The position numbers were made by a program, and so were the translations under genes. The notes beneath the pieces are model-generated. The model was not told the origin of the DNA. It saw only the letters and a program-made list of their open reading frames with translations, and ran no database searches. This document shows positions 12,880 to 23,100 of a stretch of DNA of 64,000 bases, piece after piece. Numbering within the stretch: position 1 is the first letter of the stretch; each line of letters opens with the position of its first letter. The DNA is from Spiroplasma sp. (GTDB lineage: Bacteria; Bacillota_I; Bacilli_A; Mycoplasmatales; VBWQ01): assembly GCA_031119525.1 (NCBI GenBank), contig JAVHXO010000002.1, positions 120,407 through 184,406 on the forward strand. Direction: 5' to 3'.

Positions 12880-12904
12880 ACCTAAGGATTTCCTTGGGTT
12901 TTAA
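12880..12904 (+). terminator. Intrinsic terminator after khpB
   Basis: ACCTAAGGA / TCCTTGGGT hairpin with one G-U pair followed by TTTTAATTT, just after the khpB stop and before mnmE. Confidence 0.6.
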
Positions 12905-12932
12905 TTTGATAATATATATTTGATAATATATA
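12905..12932 (+). repeat. Perfect tandem duplication of 14 bp upstream of mnmE
   Basis: TTTGATAATATATA occurs twice back to back (12905-12918, 12919-12932) just before the mnmE ribosome binding site (AGGTGAAATGAT). Each copy carries a -10-like GATAATAT, so it may double a promoter element. Confidence 0.7.
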
Positions 12933-12943
12933 GGTGAAATGAT

Positions 12944-14290
12944 ATGAAATATATTAATGATACAATTGTTGCTAATGCTTCTGCTTTAACTACGCAAGCA
13001 ATTAGCATTATTAGAGTTTCTGGTGCATCAACTTATCAGTTGGTTAACCAGGTTTTTAGCAAAGACATTTTACAACAAAAGGGTTATACTTTAGTTAATG
13101 GTTATATTCAAAATTTAAATGGTGAAAAAATTGATGAAGTTGTTTTAGCTTGTTATCGTAATCCTAAATCATTCACTGGTGAAGATGTAATTGAAATTAA
13201 TTGTCATGGTGGTGTTTTAGTTACGCAAAAAATTATCAAATTATTGCTTAGCCTTGGTATGAGAATGGCTCAACCAGGAGAATTTACTCGTCGTGCATTT
13301 TTAAATAATAAACTTAACTTAGTTCAAGCAGAAGCAATTAATGATTTAATTTTTGCTGAAAATGATGCAACATTAAAAACAGCGATTAATAGTTTAGGCA
13401 AACATACAACTAATTTAATTAATCAATTATCAGAACAATTGTTAACTTTAATTGCTAATGTTAATGTGAATATTGATTATCCAGAATATGATGGCGTTAA
13501 AGAAGTTACTAATACTGCAATGCTTAATGATGTTACTGCTTTTTTGCAAGTAATTAAAAAAATTAAAGAACATAGTCAAATTACTCAAATTATTAAAAAT
13601 GGTATTGATACAGTAATTATTGGTAAACCTAATGTTGGTAAATCATCATTATTAAATGCTTTTTTAAAAGAAGATAAAGCAATTGTTTCAGAAATTCAAG
13701 GTACAACTAGAGATTTAGTTGAAGGAAAAATTAATTTAGGTGATATTAGTTTAAATTTAATTGATACTGCAGGAATTAGAGCAACAACAGATAAAATTGA
13801 AAAGATTGGAATTGCTAAAAGTAAGTTGATGATTGACAAAGCACAATTAGTAATTTTAGTGTTAGATGGTTCAAAACAATTAACAAAAGAAGATCATGAT
13901 TTAATGAAATTAATCAAAGATAAAAATTATATTATTGCTATTAATAAAAGTGATTTGGGGTTAAAATTACAAATAACTGATGCAGTTAATATTAGTGCTT
14001 TAAATCAAAATATTACTTCTTTGATTGAAATAATCAAAGCTAAAGCTTTAACAACAAAAATTGATTTTAATAATGAATTATTATTAACTAACACTAGACA
14101 ATTAGAATATTTTGATCAAATTGAAACTAATATTAGTAAAGCAGTTGAAGAATTAAAGATTGGAGTTCCAGTTGATTTGGTAGTCATCTATTTACAAAAC
14201 GCTTGAAATTTATTATTATCAATTCAAGGTAAAGATCATCAAATAAATTTAATTGATGAAATTTTTAAAAGATTTTGTTTAGGTAAATAA
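12944..14290 (+). CDS. mnmE: tRNA modification GTPase MnmE
   Basis: A 448-aa GTPase that, with MnmG, installs the (carboxymethyl)aminomethyl group at U34 of tRNAs. The N-terminal domain starts NDTIVANASALTTQAISIIR. The G domain carries GKPNVGKSSLLNAF (G1), GTTRDLVEG (G2), DTAGIR (G3) and NKSD (G4). The C-terminal CLGK corresponds to the family's C(I/L)GK end, whose Cys is needed for function. One Trp near the C-terminus is TGA. Confidence 0.96.
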
Positions 14291-14322
14291 GAAAAAGATA
14301 TTATAAAAAGGGGGGCAAACTA

Positions 14323-15141
14323 ATGGTAAATAATGGAATTTTTGATACTCATTGTCATTTAATGTCAAAACATTATCAAAATGAAGATCTTAACAATTTA
14401 TTAAATAATGCTTTTGTTGCTGGTGTAGGGAATATTTTAAGCGTTGGTTATAATTTAGAAACTAGTAATCAAGCAGTTTCACAAGCATATCAATATGCGA
14501 ATGATAGTAATACCCCAAAAGTTTTTGCTGCAGTTGGTGTTCACCCAACAGAAGTTCATAATATTAATGATAAAGTAATGACACAATTAATAAAATTTAT
14601 TCAAACTGGTAAAGTAATTGCGATTGGTGAAATTGGTTTAGATTATTTTCATAAAGATACTGCCCCCGAATTACAGAAAAAATGGTTTATTGAACAGTTA
14701 AAACTTGCAAAAAAATATAATCTCCCAGTTTTATTACATATTCGAAATGCTTTTGAAGATGCTTATAAAATTGTTAAAGAACAAGGTATTACTAAAGGTG
14801 TTTTGCATTGTTTTACAGGTACTAGTGATATAGCTAAAAAGTTTTTAAAACTTGGATTTTATGTTTCTTTTGCTGGTAATTTAACTTATAAAAATGCTCG
14901 TGACTTACAAGCAGTTGTTAAAGATGTCCCCAATAATCGCATTTTAGTTGAAACAGATGCTCCATACTTAACTCCAGAACCATTGAGGGGGAAAAAACCA
15001 AATAAGTATGGGTTAACAATTAATTTCCCAGTTAATATTATTTTTACTGTTAGGAAGATTGCTGAATTAAAAATGTTACCTGAACAAAATGTTCGTAAGA
15101 TGGTTAATGAAAATGCCATAACTTTATTTAATTTAAAATAA
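14323..15141 (+). CDS. tatD: TatD family metal-dependent DNase
   Basis: A 272-aa TIM-barrel hydrolase. The metal-binding His pair is in IFDTHCHLMSKHY; further family motifs are VAAVGVHPTE, AIGEIGLDYFHKDTAPE, VLLHIRNAFEDA, GVLHCFTGTS and ILVETDAPYLTPEPLRGK. GGGGGG precedes the ATG by a short spacer. It acts on single-stranded DNA ends and is linked with repair. It probably lies in the same unit as mnmE. Confidence 0.93.
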   Translation: MVNNGIFDTHCHLMSKHYQNEDLNNLLNNAFVAGVGNILSVGYNLETSNQAVSQAYQYANDSNTPKVFAAVGVHPTEVHNINDKVMTQLIKFIQTGKVIAIGEIGLDYFHKDTAPELQKKWFIEQLKLAKKYNLPVLLHIRNAFEDAYKIVKEQGITKGVLHCFTGTSDIAKKFLKLGFYVSFAGNLTYKNARDLQAVVKDVPNNRILVETDAPYLTPEPLRGKKPNKYGLTINFPVNIIFTVRKIAELKMLPEQNVRKMVNENAITLFNLK

Positions 15142-15157
15142 AAATTAGGTGAAAATC

Positions 15158-15712
15158 ATGAATAAAATTAAAGCCGCAATATTTTTAGCACCAGGATTTC
15201 AAACAAGTGAAGCAGTTATTACGATTGACATTTTAAGAAGAGCAAATATTCCTGTTGATATTGTTAGTTTATCACCACAATTATTAGTAAAATCAAGTCT
15301 TAATATGACTATTAATTGTGAAAAAGAAATTAATAAAATTAATTTTAATGATTATAAAATTTTAATTTTACCAGGTGGTACTCTTGGTGTTGCCAATTTA
15401 AATAAAAATCAATTATTAAAAAAACATTTAGTAGATTTTGCTAATGATAAAAATAAATTTGTTGCAGCAATTTGTGCTGCACCACAAATTTTAGGACAGT
15501 TAAATTTATTAAATAATAAACGAGTAACTTTTTATCCTGGTTGTGATAAAGATTTAGATTTAGCAATTAAAACAACGCAACCAGTTATTGTGAGTGATAA
15601 TATTATTACTGGTAAATCGGTTGGTTGTGCCTTTCAATTTGCTTTGCAGATCGTTACCATCCTTTTAGGTCAAGATAGTAGCAACAAAGTAAGACAAGAA
15701 TTAGAATTTTAG
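15158..15712 (+). CDS. DJ-1/PfpI family protein
   Basis: A 184-aa protein of the DJ-1/ThiJ/PfpI glutamine-amidotransferase-like fold. It shows AAIFLAPGFQTSEAVITIDI with the conserved acidic residue, YKILILPGGTLGV, and AAICAAPQIL, whose Cys is the expected nucleophile. AGGTGA lies five bases before ATG 15158, favouring it over an upstream GTG at 15149. Family members act as glyoxalases, deglycases or redox-stress chaperones; the substrate cannot be told here. Confidence 0.87.
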   Translation: MNKIKAAIFLAPGFQTSEAVITIDILRRANIPVDIVSLSPQLLVKSSLNMTINCEKEINKINFNDYKILILPGGTLGVANLNKNQLLKKHLVDFANDKNKFVAAICAAPQILGQLNLLNNKRVTFYPGCDKDLDLAIKTTQPVIVSDNIITGKSVGCAFQFALQIVTILLGQDSSNKVRQELEF

Positions 15713-15732
15713 AGTTATTTGAAAGGATTAAT

Positions 15733-16041
15733 ATGGCAGGAAATAGTAAAAATTTAAGAATTGCAGCAATTTTATCATTGTTTTTTTCTTTTACTATTAT
15801 TTTATTTGCGATTATTTTTCCTTTTATGATTACAGTATCAGAACTTTGAGTTACTTTTTTTATCATTTTGGGTATTATTGAAAGTTTCACCTTTTTAAAT
15901 TCAATTTTGTTTTGTTTAAATCCTAAAAAACGAGTTTTTATTAGTGGGATTATTAGTTTATTTGCTTTGATAATTCCAGGAATAATAATTTTAATAATTT
16001 ATTTTAATTCATTTGATGCCGTTAAAAATTATCATCTTTAA
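15733..16041 (+). CDS. Small hydrophobic membrane protein, unknown function
   Basis: 102 aa with four predicted TM helices, a basic N-terminus (MAGNSKNLRIAAIL) and a KKR loop in the middle (NPKKRVFISGI). A GAAAGGATT site precedes the ATG. No family was recognised. It follows the DJ-1-like gene by 20 bp and may share its transcript. Confidence 0.75.
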
Positions 16042-16072
16042 GTTTTTAATTTATTAGTGATTTATTCCTAAT

Positions 16073-16102
16073 TTGACAATGATATAATTTAATTACTATT
16101 AT
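16073..16102 (+). promoter_or_regulatory. Candidate promoter for ksgA
   Basis: A perfect TTGACA at 16073-16078 followed after 18 bp by TATTAT (16097-16102). A second, perfect TATAAT (16083-16088) lies too close to that -35 to pair with it. Start of transcription would be very near the AGGTGA site of ksgA. Confidence 0.45.
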
Positions 16103-16114
16103 AGGTGATTTTGC

Positions 16115-16942
16115 ATGAAAGAAATTAAAACAACTTTAACAAATAATAATTTGCATCCTGTTAAAAGTCTTGGACAAAATTTTTTATTTGATCAAAATAT
16201 TATTAAAAAAATTGCTAATGTTGTTAATATTGAAAATAAAAATATTTTAGAAATTGGTACTGGTTTAGGCCATTTGACAAAATCTTTGACAACAAAAGCA
16301 AAAAAGGTTGTTACAATTGAAATTGATAAAAAATTAATTCCTTATTTAAATGAAGAATTTAAAGAAATTAATAATGTAAAAATTATTAATCAAGATTTTT
16401 TGAAGGTTGATTTAGCAACTTTAATAAAAAATGAGTTTGCTGGTGATGATCAAGTTATTGTTATTGCTAATCTACCATATTATTTAACTTCACCAATTAT
16501 TTTAAAATTATTAGAAAATATTACTTTTTTTTCTGCTTTTGTTTTGATGATGCAAAAAGAAGTTTCTCAGCGGTTAAATGCTAAAGTAAATACTAAAGCT
16601 TATAGTAATTTATCAGTTATGTGCCAATTTTATTGTCAATTAAAAGTTGTTTTTGATGTTAAACCACAATCTTTTTTCCCTGCCCCCAAAGTTACTAGTA
16701 GTGTTGTTTTGTTTCAAGTTAACGATGAGGTAAAATTAGAAAATGCCAAAGAATTTTGAAGTTTTGTTCGTTCTTGTTTTGCTAATAAACGTAAAACTTT
16801 GGTTAACAATCTAACAAAATATTTAACAAAACAAGAAGCAAATGATTTAATGGAGCAATTAAATTGATCACCAACTATTAGAGCAGAAAATTTAACTTTT
16901 GTTATGTTTCATGAATTATTTTTACAAGTAAAAAGTAAGTAA
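16115..16942 (+). CDS. ksgA: 16S rRNA dimethyltransferase RsmA/KsgA
   Basis: A 275-aa SAM-dependent enzyme that dimethylates the two adjacent adenines in helix 45 of 16S rRNA. Motifs: KSLGQNFLFDQN, ILEIGTGLGHLTKSL (SAM motif I), VVTIEIDKK and IANLPYYLTSPI (the catalytic NLPY). The C-terminal small domain includes SFVRSCFANKRKTLVNNL. Trp codons at the end are TGA. It is followed by a strong terminator that overlaps its last codons. Confidence 0.96.
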
Positions 16943-16962
16943 ATTATTACTTACTTTTTTTA
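16933..16962 (+). terminator. Intrinsic terminator of ksgA
   Basis: AAGTAAGTAA (16933-16942), loop ATTA, TTACTTACTT (16947-16956), then a T-run. The left arm contains the ksgA stop codon. Confidence 0.85.
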
Positions 16963-17107
16963 TTTTTAAACCGAAAATATCAAATATTAACTAAAACTAC
17001 CTTTTAATTAACACTTTTAATATGATTATTATCATATTTAATTTTTGTTTTACTAAATCTTTTTATTAAAATTACTTATTAATTTATGATAATTAGTGTT
17101 TTATTAG

Positions 17108-17113
17108 TATAAT
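17108..17113 (+). promoter_or_regulatory. Candidate -10 box upstream of prs
   Basis: TAGTATAAT contains a perfect TATAAT about 60 bp upstream of prs. No good -35 hexamer is seen at 17 bp. The 16963-17175 spacer otherwise shows only AT-rich sequence. Confidence 0.4.
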
Positions 17114-17175
17114 GAAAATAGACAAAAAACGAATTATTTGTATTAAAGAGAGAAAATAGGAAAGGAATAATATGA

Positions 17176-18183
17176 ATGAGTGTGCTTGATAAAAATGATG
17201 TTGTAGTTTTTGGTTTGAGTGCTAGTAAGGAATTTAGTAAATTAGTCTGTCAAAAAATTAATTTGAAACCAGGAGAAATTGAAGTTGGGCGTTTTGCTGA
17301 TGGTGAATTTAATATTCAATTAAAAACCTCGGTACGAGGAAAAGAAATTTATTTAATTCAATCAACAGCACCGCCAGTTAATGAAAATTTGATGGAGTTA
17401 TTAATAACACTTGATGCGTTAATGCGAGCATCAGCAGCTAAAATTCATGTTGTAATCCCTTATTTTGGTTATGCTCGTCAGGATCGAAAAATGTTGGGCC
17501 GTCAACCAATCACATGTAAATTGGTTGCTAATTTATTAGTCACAGCAGGTATGGAGCGGTTGATTACTGTTGATTTACATTCATCCCAAGAACAAGGTTT
17601 TTTTGATATTCCTGTTGATGATTTAAGAGCAACTCATGATTTGGCTACTTACATAATTAGTAAAGAAATCAAAAATCCAGTTATTGTTTCGCCCGATCAC
17701 GGTGGCGTTGTTCGTGCGCGAAGATTAGCTGATTTACTTGGTTGTTCATTAGCAGTTATTGACAAAAGGCGATTTAAACCAAATCAAAGTGAAGTTCAGT
17801 TTGTTTTGGGTGATGTTAAAGGGAAAAATGCGATTATCATTGATGATATGATTGATACTGGTGGTACAATTCTTAATGCAGCAAAAGCAATTAAAGAACA
17901 TGATGCTAAATCAGTTCATCTGTTAGCAACCCACGGACTTTTTAGTCTTGATGCTATTGATAAATTTAAACAAGCAATTAAAGATGGAATTATTACTGAA
18001 GTAGTTGTTACTGATACAGTTACTCTGCCAAAAGAAAAGCAATTTCAAGGATTAAAGATTGTTTCAATTGCTGACTTTATTGCTAATATGATTGATGCTT
18101 CAATTAAAAATAAATCTTTAACACAAGTTTATGACAATAAGACTGAATTATTGCTTAAAAAAGTAAAAAAATCAGTTAAATAA
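17176..18183 (+). CDS. prs: Ribose-phosphate pyrophosphokinase
   Basis: A 335-aa enzyme making PRPP from ribose-5-phosphate and ATP, feeding purine salvage through purA and purB downstream. Motifs: EVGRFADGEFNIQL, VVIPYFGYARQDRK, ITVDLHSSQEQGFFDIP, IVSPDHGGVVRAR and the PRPP loop AIIIDDMIDTGGTI. The start is ATG 17176; the ATG four bases upstream is out of frame and soon stops. Confidence 0.97.
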   Translation: MSVLDKNDVVVFGLSASKEFSKLVCQKINLKPGEIEVGRFADGEFNIQLKTSVRGKEIYLIQSTAPPVNENLMELLITLDALMRASAAKIHVVIPYFGYARQDRKMLGRQPITCKLVANLLVTAGMERLITVDLHSSQEQGFFDIPVDDLRATHDLATYIISKEIKNPVIVSPDHGGVVRARRLADLLGCSLAVIDKRRFKPNQSEVQFVLGDVKGKNAIIIDDMIDTGGTILNAAKAIKEHDAKSVHLLATHGLFSLDAIDKFKQAIKDGIITEVVVTDTVTLPKEKQFQGLKIVSIADFIANMIDASIKNKSLTQVYDNKTELLLKKVKKSVK

Positions 18184-18220
18184 CTGAAGTTAAAAAAAGA
18201 AAAATAATAAAGGGCAGAAA

Positions 18221-18790
18221 ATGAAGTTAATTGTTGGTTTAGGTAATCCAGGTAGACAATATCAATTCACAAGACATAATATTGGTTTTATGGTTATTGA
18301 TAATTTAATTAAAGAGTTAAATCTTATTAATGAAGAAACTAAATTTAGTGGTGAATTTATTAAAACGAAATACCAAAACCAAGACATTATTTTATTAAAA
18401 CCTTTAACATTTATGAATTTATCGGGTGGTTGTGTCGTTAGTTTTATGAACTTTTTTAAAATTAAACCAGAAGATGTTTTAATAATTCATGATGAAATTG
18501 ATTTAGATTTTGGTCGAATCCAATTTAAAAGCACTGGTTCTGCTGCTGGTCATAATGGGTTAAAAGATATTTTCTTAAAAACTAATAGTAATAATTTTAC
18601 TCGGTTACGAATTGGTGTTGGCAGAAATCCTAATTTTACTACTGTTAATTGAGTTTTAAGTAATTTTTCTGATCATGAATTATTAAGAATTACTGATCAT
18701 CAAAAACTTTTTTTTAATGCCATTTTAAATTGAGTTGAAAATGGTAATATTAATCAATTAATGAATAAATTTAATAATCAACAATTTTAA
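18221..18790 (+). CDS. pth: Peptidyl-tRNA hydrolase
   Basis: A 189-aa enzyme that releases peptides from prematurely dropped peptidyl-tRNA. Family motifs: LIVGLGNPGRQYQFTRHNIG with the catalytic His, LLKPLTFMNLSGG, LIIHDEIDLDFGRIQFK with the catalytic Asp, and GSAAGHNGLKDI. Trp codons in the C-terminal third are TGA. It is placed between prs and purA. Confidence 0.96.
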
Positions 18791-18818
18791 TTAATCTAAA
18801 TAATAAGGAGTTTAATCA

Positions 18819-20141
18819 ATGTTAAATCAGAAATTTCAAACAACCGCAGTAATTGGTAGTCAATGAGGAGATGAAGGTAAGGGTAAGATTACTGATTATT
18901 TTGCTCAAAATGCTGACATTATTGTTCGTTGAAGTGGTGGCGATAATGCTGGTCATACAATTGTTTTTGATCAAAAAAAATTTAAATTAAGTATTATTCC
19001 ATCAGGAATTTTTAATCAAAAAGTTACTTGTGTTATTGGTAATGGTTGTGTGGTTAATTTAGATAAATTAGTTGAAGAAATTAATTATTTAAAAGAACAT
19101 GGTTATAATTGTAATAATTTAAAAATTTCTGATCGTGCTCATATTATTTTTCCTTACCATTTAGCATTGGATGAAAATGAAGAAAAAATCAAAAAAGATC
19201 AAGCAATTGGTACAACAAAAAAAGGAATTGGTCCTTGTTATGCTGATAAAATTAATCGTGTCGGAATTAGAATTGGCGATTTATTAGATCAAGAACAATT
19301 TATTAAAAAATTAACAGCAAATGTTGCTGTTAAAAATCAAATATTAACTAAACTTTATCATGTCAAGAAAATTTTTAATGCTCAAGAAATAGCACAAAGA
19401 ATATTTAAGCAATTATTACCACAATTTCAACAATATATTACTGATACAAGAGTTTTATTATATAAAAATTTACATTTAGAAAAAAAGATTTTATTTGAGG
19501 GAGCTCAAGGTACTTTATTAGATTTAGATCATGGTACTTATCCTTTTGTAACTTCTTCTCATCCAATTGCTTCCTCAATTGCTGTTGGTACAGGTTTACC
19601 ATTAAAAGCAGTAACTAATATTATTGGTATTACTAAAGCATATAATACTAGAGTTGGTGCTGGAGTTTTCCCAACTGAATTTGAAGATGATATTGCTAAA
19701 AAAATTCGTAAAGATGGTAATGAGTATGGCACAGTTTCAAAACGACCGCGAAGAATTGGTTGATTTGATGCAGTAATTGCTAAATATAGTGCTGAAATTA
19801 ATGGCTTTACTGGTTTAGCAATCACATTATTGGATGTTTTAACAGGAGTTAAAGAATTAAAAATTTGTGTTGGTTACTCATTAAATAATCAAGAAATTGA
19901 TTATATACCTGGTCAAATTAATAATTTTAATCTTTGTCAGCCAAAATATCTTACTTTACCTGGTTGAACCCAAGATATTACTAAAGTTACTAGTTTTAAA
20001 CAATTACCAATTAATGCTAAAAAATATTTAGAAAAAATTAGTGAATTAGTTGGTGTGCCAATTACAATATTTTCTGTTGGTCCTAATAGGAAGCAAACAA
20101 TTATTATCAAGAATATGACAGACAAAGACATGACAGAATAG
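18819..20141 (+). CDS. purA: Adenylosuccinate synthetase
   Basis: A 440-aa GTP-dependent enzyme joining IMP and aspartate to adenylosuccinate, the first step from IMP to AMP. It shows [17 protein letters not shown] (nucleotide loop), [48 protein letters not shown] and [22 protein letters not shown] precedes the ATG. Only 10 bp separate it from purB, so the two AMP-forming steps are clearly coupled in one operon. Confidence 0.97.
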
Positions 20142-20151
20142 GGGGTTAATT

Positions 20152-21447
20152 ATGATTGAACGTTATCAAACACAAGATATGAATCAAATTTGAAATGATG
20201 AAAATCGGTTTAATTTATGATTAAAATTTCAAATTGATGTTTGTGAGGCATTAAGTCAACTAAATTATTTTTCAAAAAGTGAATTTTTACAAATTAAAAA
20301 TCATGCTAAATTAAATTTACCACTAATGAAAAAACTTGAGTTAGAAACAAAACATGATGTTGTTGCATTTACAAGAATGTTGAGTGCGAGTTTAAAAAAA
20401 GAAAGTCGCTGAATTCATTATGGTTTAACTTCAACTGATATGGTTGATACAGTGCAAAATTATCAAATTAAACAAGCTAATCTAATAATTACCAATGATA
20501 TTTTGGCATTACAAAAAATATTAAAAGAATTGGCCCTTAAATATAAAACTCAACCAATTATTGCACGAACTCATGGTATTTTTGCTGAACCCACTAGTTT
20601 AGGTTTAAAATTTGCTTTATGGTATGATGAATTTGATCGTCAATTGGCAAGATTAACTTTAGCTAAAGAACAAATTGAGGTAGTTAAAATTACTGGTTCA
20701 GTTGGTAATTTTGCCCATGTTTCGCCAAGAGTTAGTGAAATTGTTGCTAAAAAATGAAAGATGAATGTTGATAGTTGTGCAACACAAGTAGTACAAAGGG
20801 ATCGTCATAGTTTTTTATTAACAACTTTGGCTAATATTGCTTCAACAATTGAAAAAATTGCTTTAGAAATTAGATTAAGTCAACGGAGTGAAGTTAACGA
20901 GTTAGCTGAAGGTTTTGATGTCAACCAAAAGGGTTCAAGTTCGATGCCCCATAAAAAAAATCCAATTGCTAGTGAGAATATTGTTGGTTTATCACGTTTA
21001 ATTCGCACTTATGTTAATGCTAGTTTTGAAAATAATTTATTATGATATGAAAGAGATATTTCTCATAGTTCTAATGAGCGAGTTATTTTTCCTGATGTTT
21101 ATCATGGATTAGATTTTATTGCCAAAAGAATGTTAAATGTTTTAGAAAATTTGGTTGTTAATACTCAAACAATTAATGAAAATTTAGCAAAAGCAAATAA
21201 TATTTATTTTTCACAACCAATATTGTTAGCAATTATTAAGAATAATCCTAATGTAACAAGGGAGCAAGCCTATGATTTTATTCAGAATGCTACTTTAATT
21301 GCTCAAAAAGAAAGAAAAAATTTCAAAGATGTATTACAAGTAAACCAAATTAATAAGTATTTAACCGAAGAACAATTAACAAAATGTTATGATGAGCAGC
21401 AATTTTTAGTGAATGTTGATTATATTTTTAAAAAAGTTTTTAAATAA
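20152..21447 (+). CDS. purB: Adenylosuccinate lyase
   Basis: A 431-aa fumarase-superfamily lyase that releases fumarate from adenylosuccinate to give AMP. Diagnostic regions: HYGLTSTDMVDTVQNYQ, IIARTHGIFAEPTSLGLKF, the mobile signature loop KGSSSMPHKKNPIASENI and RDISHSSNERVIFPD. GGGGGTT precedes the ATG. Multiple Trp codons are TGA. Confidence 0.96.
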
Positions 21448-21474
21448 AAGGTAAAAATAGAAAGAAAGCAAACG

Positions 21475-23052
21475 ATGGCAAAATATTTTTATATTACAAC
21501 TCCAATTTATTATCCCAGCAATATTTTGCATTTAGGGCATGCGTACACAACCACAATTGCTGATGTTTTAGCACGCTATAAACGAAGTCAAGGCTATTAT
21601 GTTTTTTTTCTAACTGGTTCTGATGAGCATGGCCAAAAAATTGCCAAGGCTGCGGCAATGAAAAAACTTGAACCAAAAAAATTTGTTGATCAAATCATTA
21701 TTGAATTTAAAGATTTATGAAAGAAATTAAAAATTGATTATGATTATTTTATTAGAACAACTGATAAAATTCACATTGATGTTACACAAAAAATCTTTAC
21801 AAAATTATTAGCGCAAGGCGATATTTATTTAGGTCAATATCAAGGATTATATTGTGTTTCTTGTGAGGAATTTGTTACTGAAACCCAAATTAATAAAATT
21901 AATAATACTTGCAAAACATGTGGTAATGATTTAATTTCTTTATCAGAAGATTCATATTTTTTTAAAATGAGTAATTACAGTAAAAAATTATTAACTTATT
22001 ATCAAGAGCATTCAAATTTTATTTTTCCTCAAAGTAGAAAAAATGAAATGATTAATAATTTTCTTAAACCAGGGTTAAATGATTTGAGTGTCACCAGAAC
22101 TAGTTTTAATTGGGGGATTCCAGTTTTAGAAAATAAAAAGCATATTATTTATGTGTGAATTGATGCTTTAAGTAACTATTTATCAGCATTAGGATATTTA
22201 GAAAAAAATCATCAAAATTTTCAGAAATTTTGAAATAATCAGGATTGTGAAATTGTTCAATTGTTGGGTAAGGAAATTACTCGATTTCATGCCATCTACT
22301 GGCCAATTTTATTAATGGCTCTAAAATTGCGACAACCAACGCAACTTTTAGTTCATGGTTGAATTACTAATGATCAAGGTAAGATGTCAAAATCAAAAGG
22401 TAATATTGTTGATCCAAGAGTTTTAATTGATCGTTATGGTGCTGATGCTGTTCGTTGTTTTTTAATTAAAGAAATTAACTTTGGTGCCGATGGTAAGTAT
22501 AATCATGAATCATTTTTAAAGTTTTTTAATGCTTATTTAGTTAATGATTTAGGAAATTTATTATCAAGAGTAGTCACTATGATTATTAAATATAATGATG
22601 GTAAAATTCCAAGTTTTACTAATCAAGAGGTTAAACCTGATCAAGATCATTTAATTTTTGATTTTCACACAACAATTAATGATTTTAAAATTACGATTGA
22701 TCAATATCAAATGACTGATGCTGTTAATATTGTTTGAAATCTAATTGATAAACTTAATAAAATAATTGATGAAAAAAAACCATGAGATTTGTTTAAAAAT
22801 CAGCAAACTGCTGAATTAAATAATCTTTTAAATTTACTTGCTAATGGTTTATTAATTATTAGTGTTTTATTATCACCAATTTTAGTTGATAGTTTTTCAA
22901 AAATTCAGCATCAATTAGGTGTTAAACCAATGACAACGATTGATTTAAATTTTGATCTCAATGATTTAGCTAATAATAAGGTTAGCAAGAGTTCAATTTT
23001 GTTTAAACGATTAGATATTGATCAAGAGTTGAAATATTTAAATAAAAAATAA
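21475..23052 (+). CDS. metG: Methionyl-tRNA synthetase
   Basis: A 525-aa class I synthetase charging tRNA-Met. HIGH-type motif [16 protein letters not shown], knuckle CVSCEEF and CKTCG cysteines for one zinc, and [14 protein letters not shown] (KMSKS). There is no C-terminal tRNA-binding EMAP domain, so it is the short form. The active-site Trp-containing [11 protein letters not shown] uses a TGA Trp. It ends directly before a palindromic terminator. Confidence 0.96.
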
Positions 23053-23064
23053 TTTTTTTAAGAT

Positions 23065-23096
23065 AAAAAAATCAGTCTAATTAGACTGATTTTTAT
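23065..23096. terminator. Bidirectional intrinsic terminator
   Basis: A perfect palindrome AATCAGTCTAA/TTAGACTGATT (23070-23091) flanked by A-run and T-run, between the convergent metG (plus) and ribonucleotide reductase (minus). Confidence 0.88.
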
Positions 23097-23100
23097 TTTT

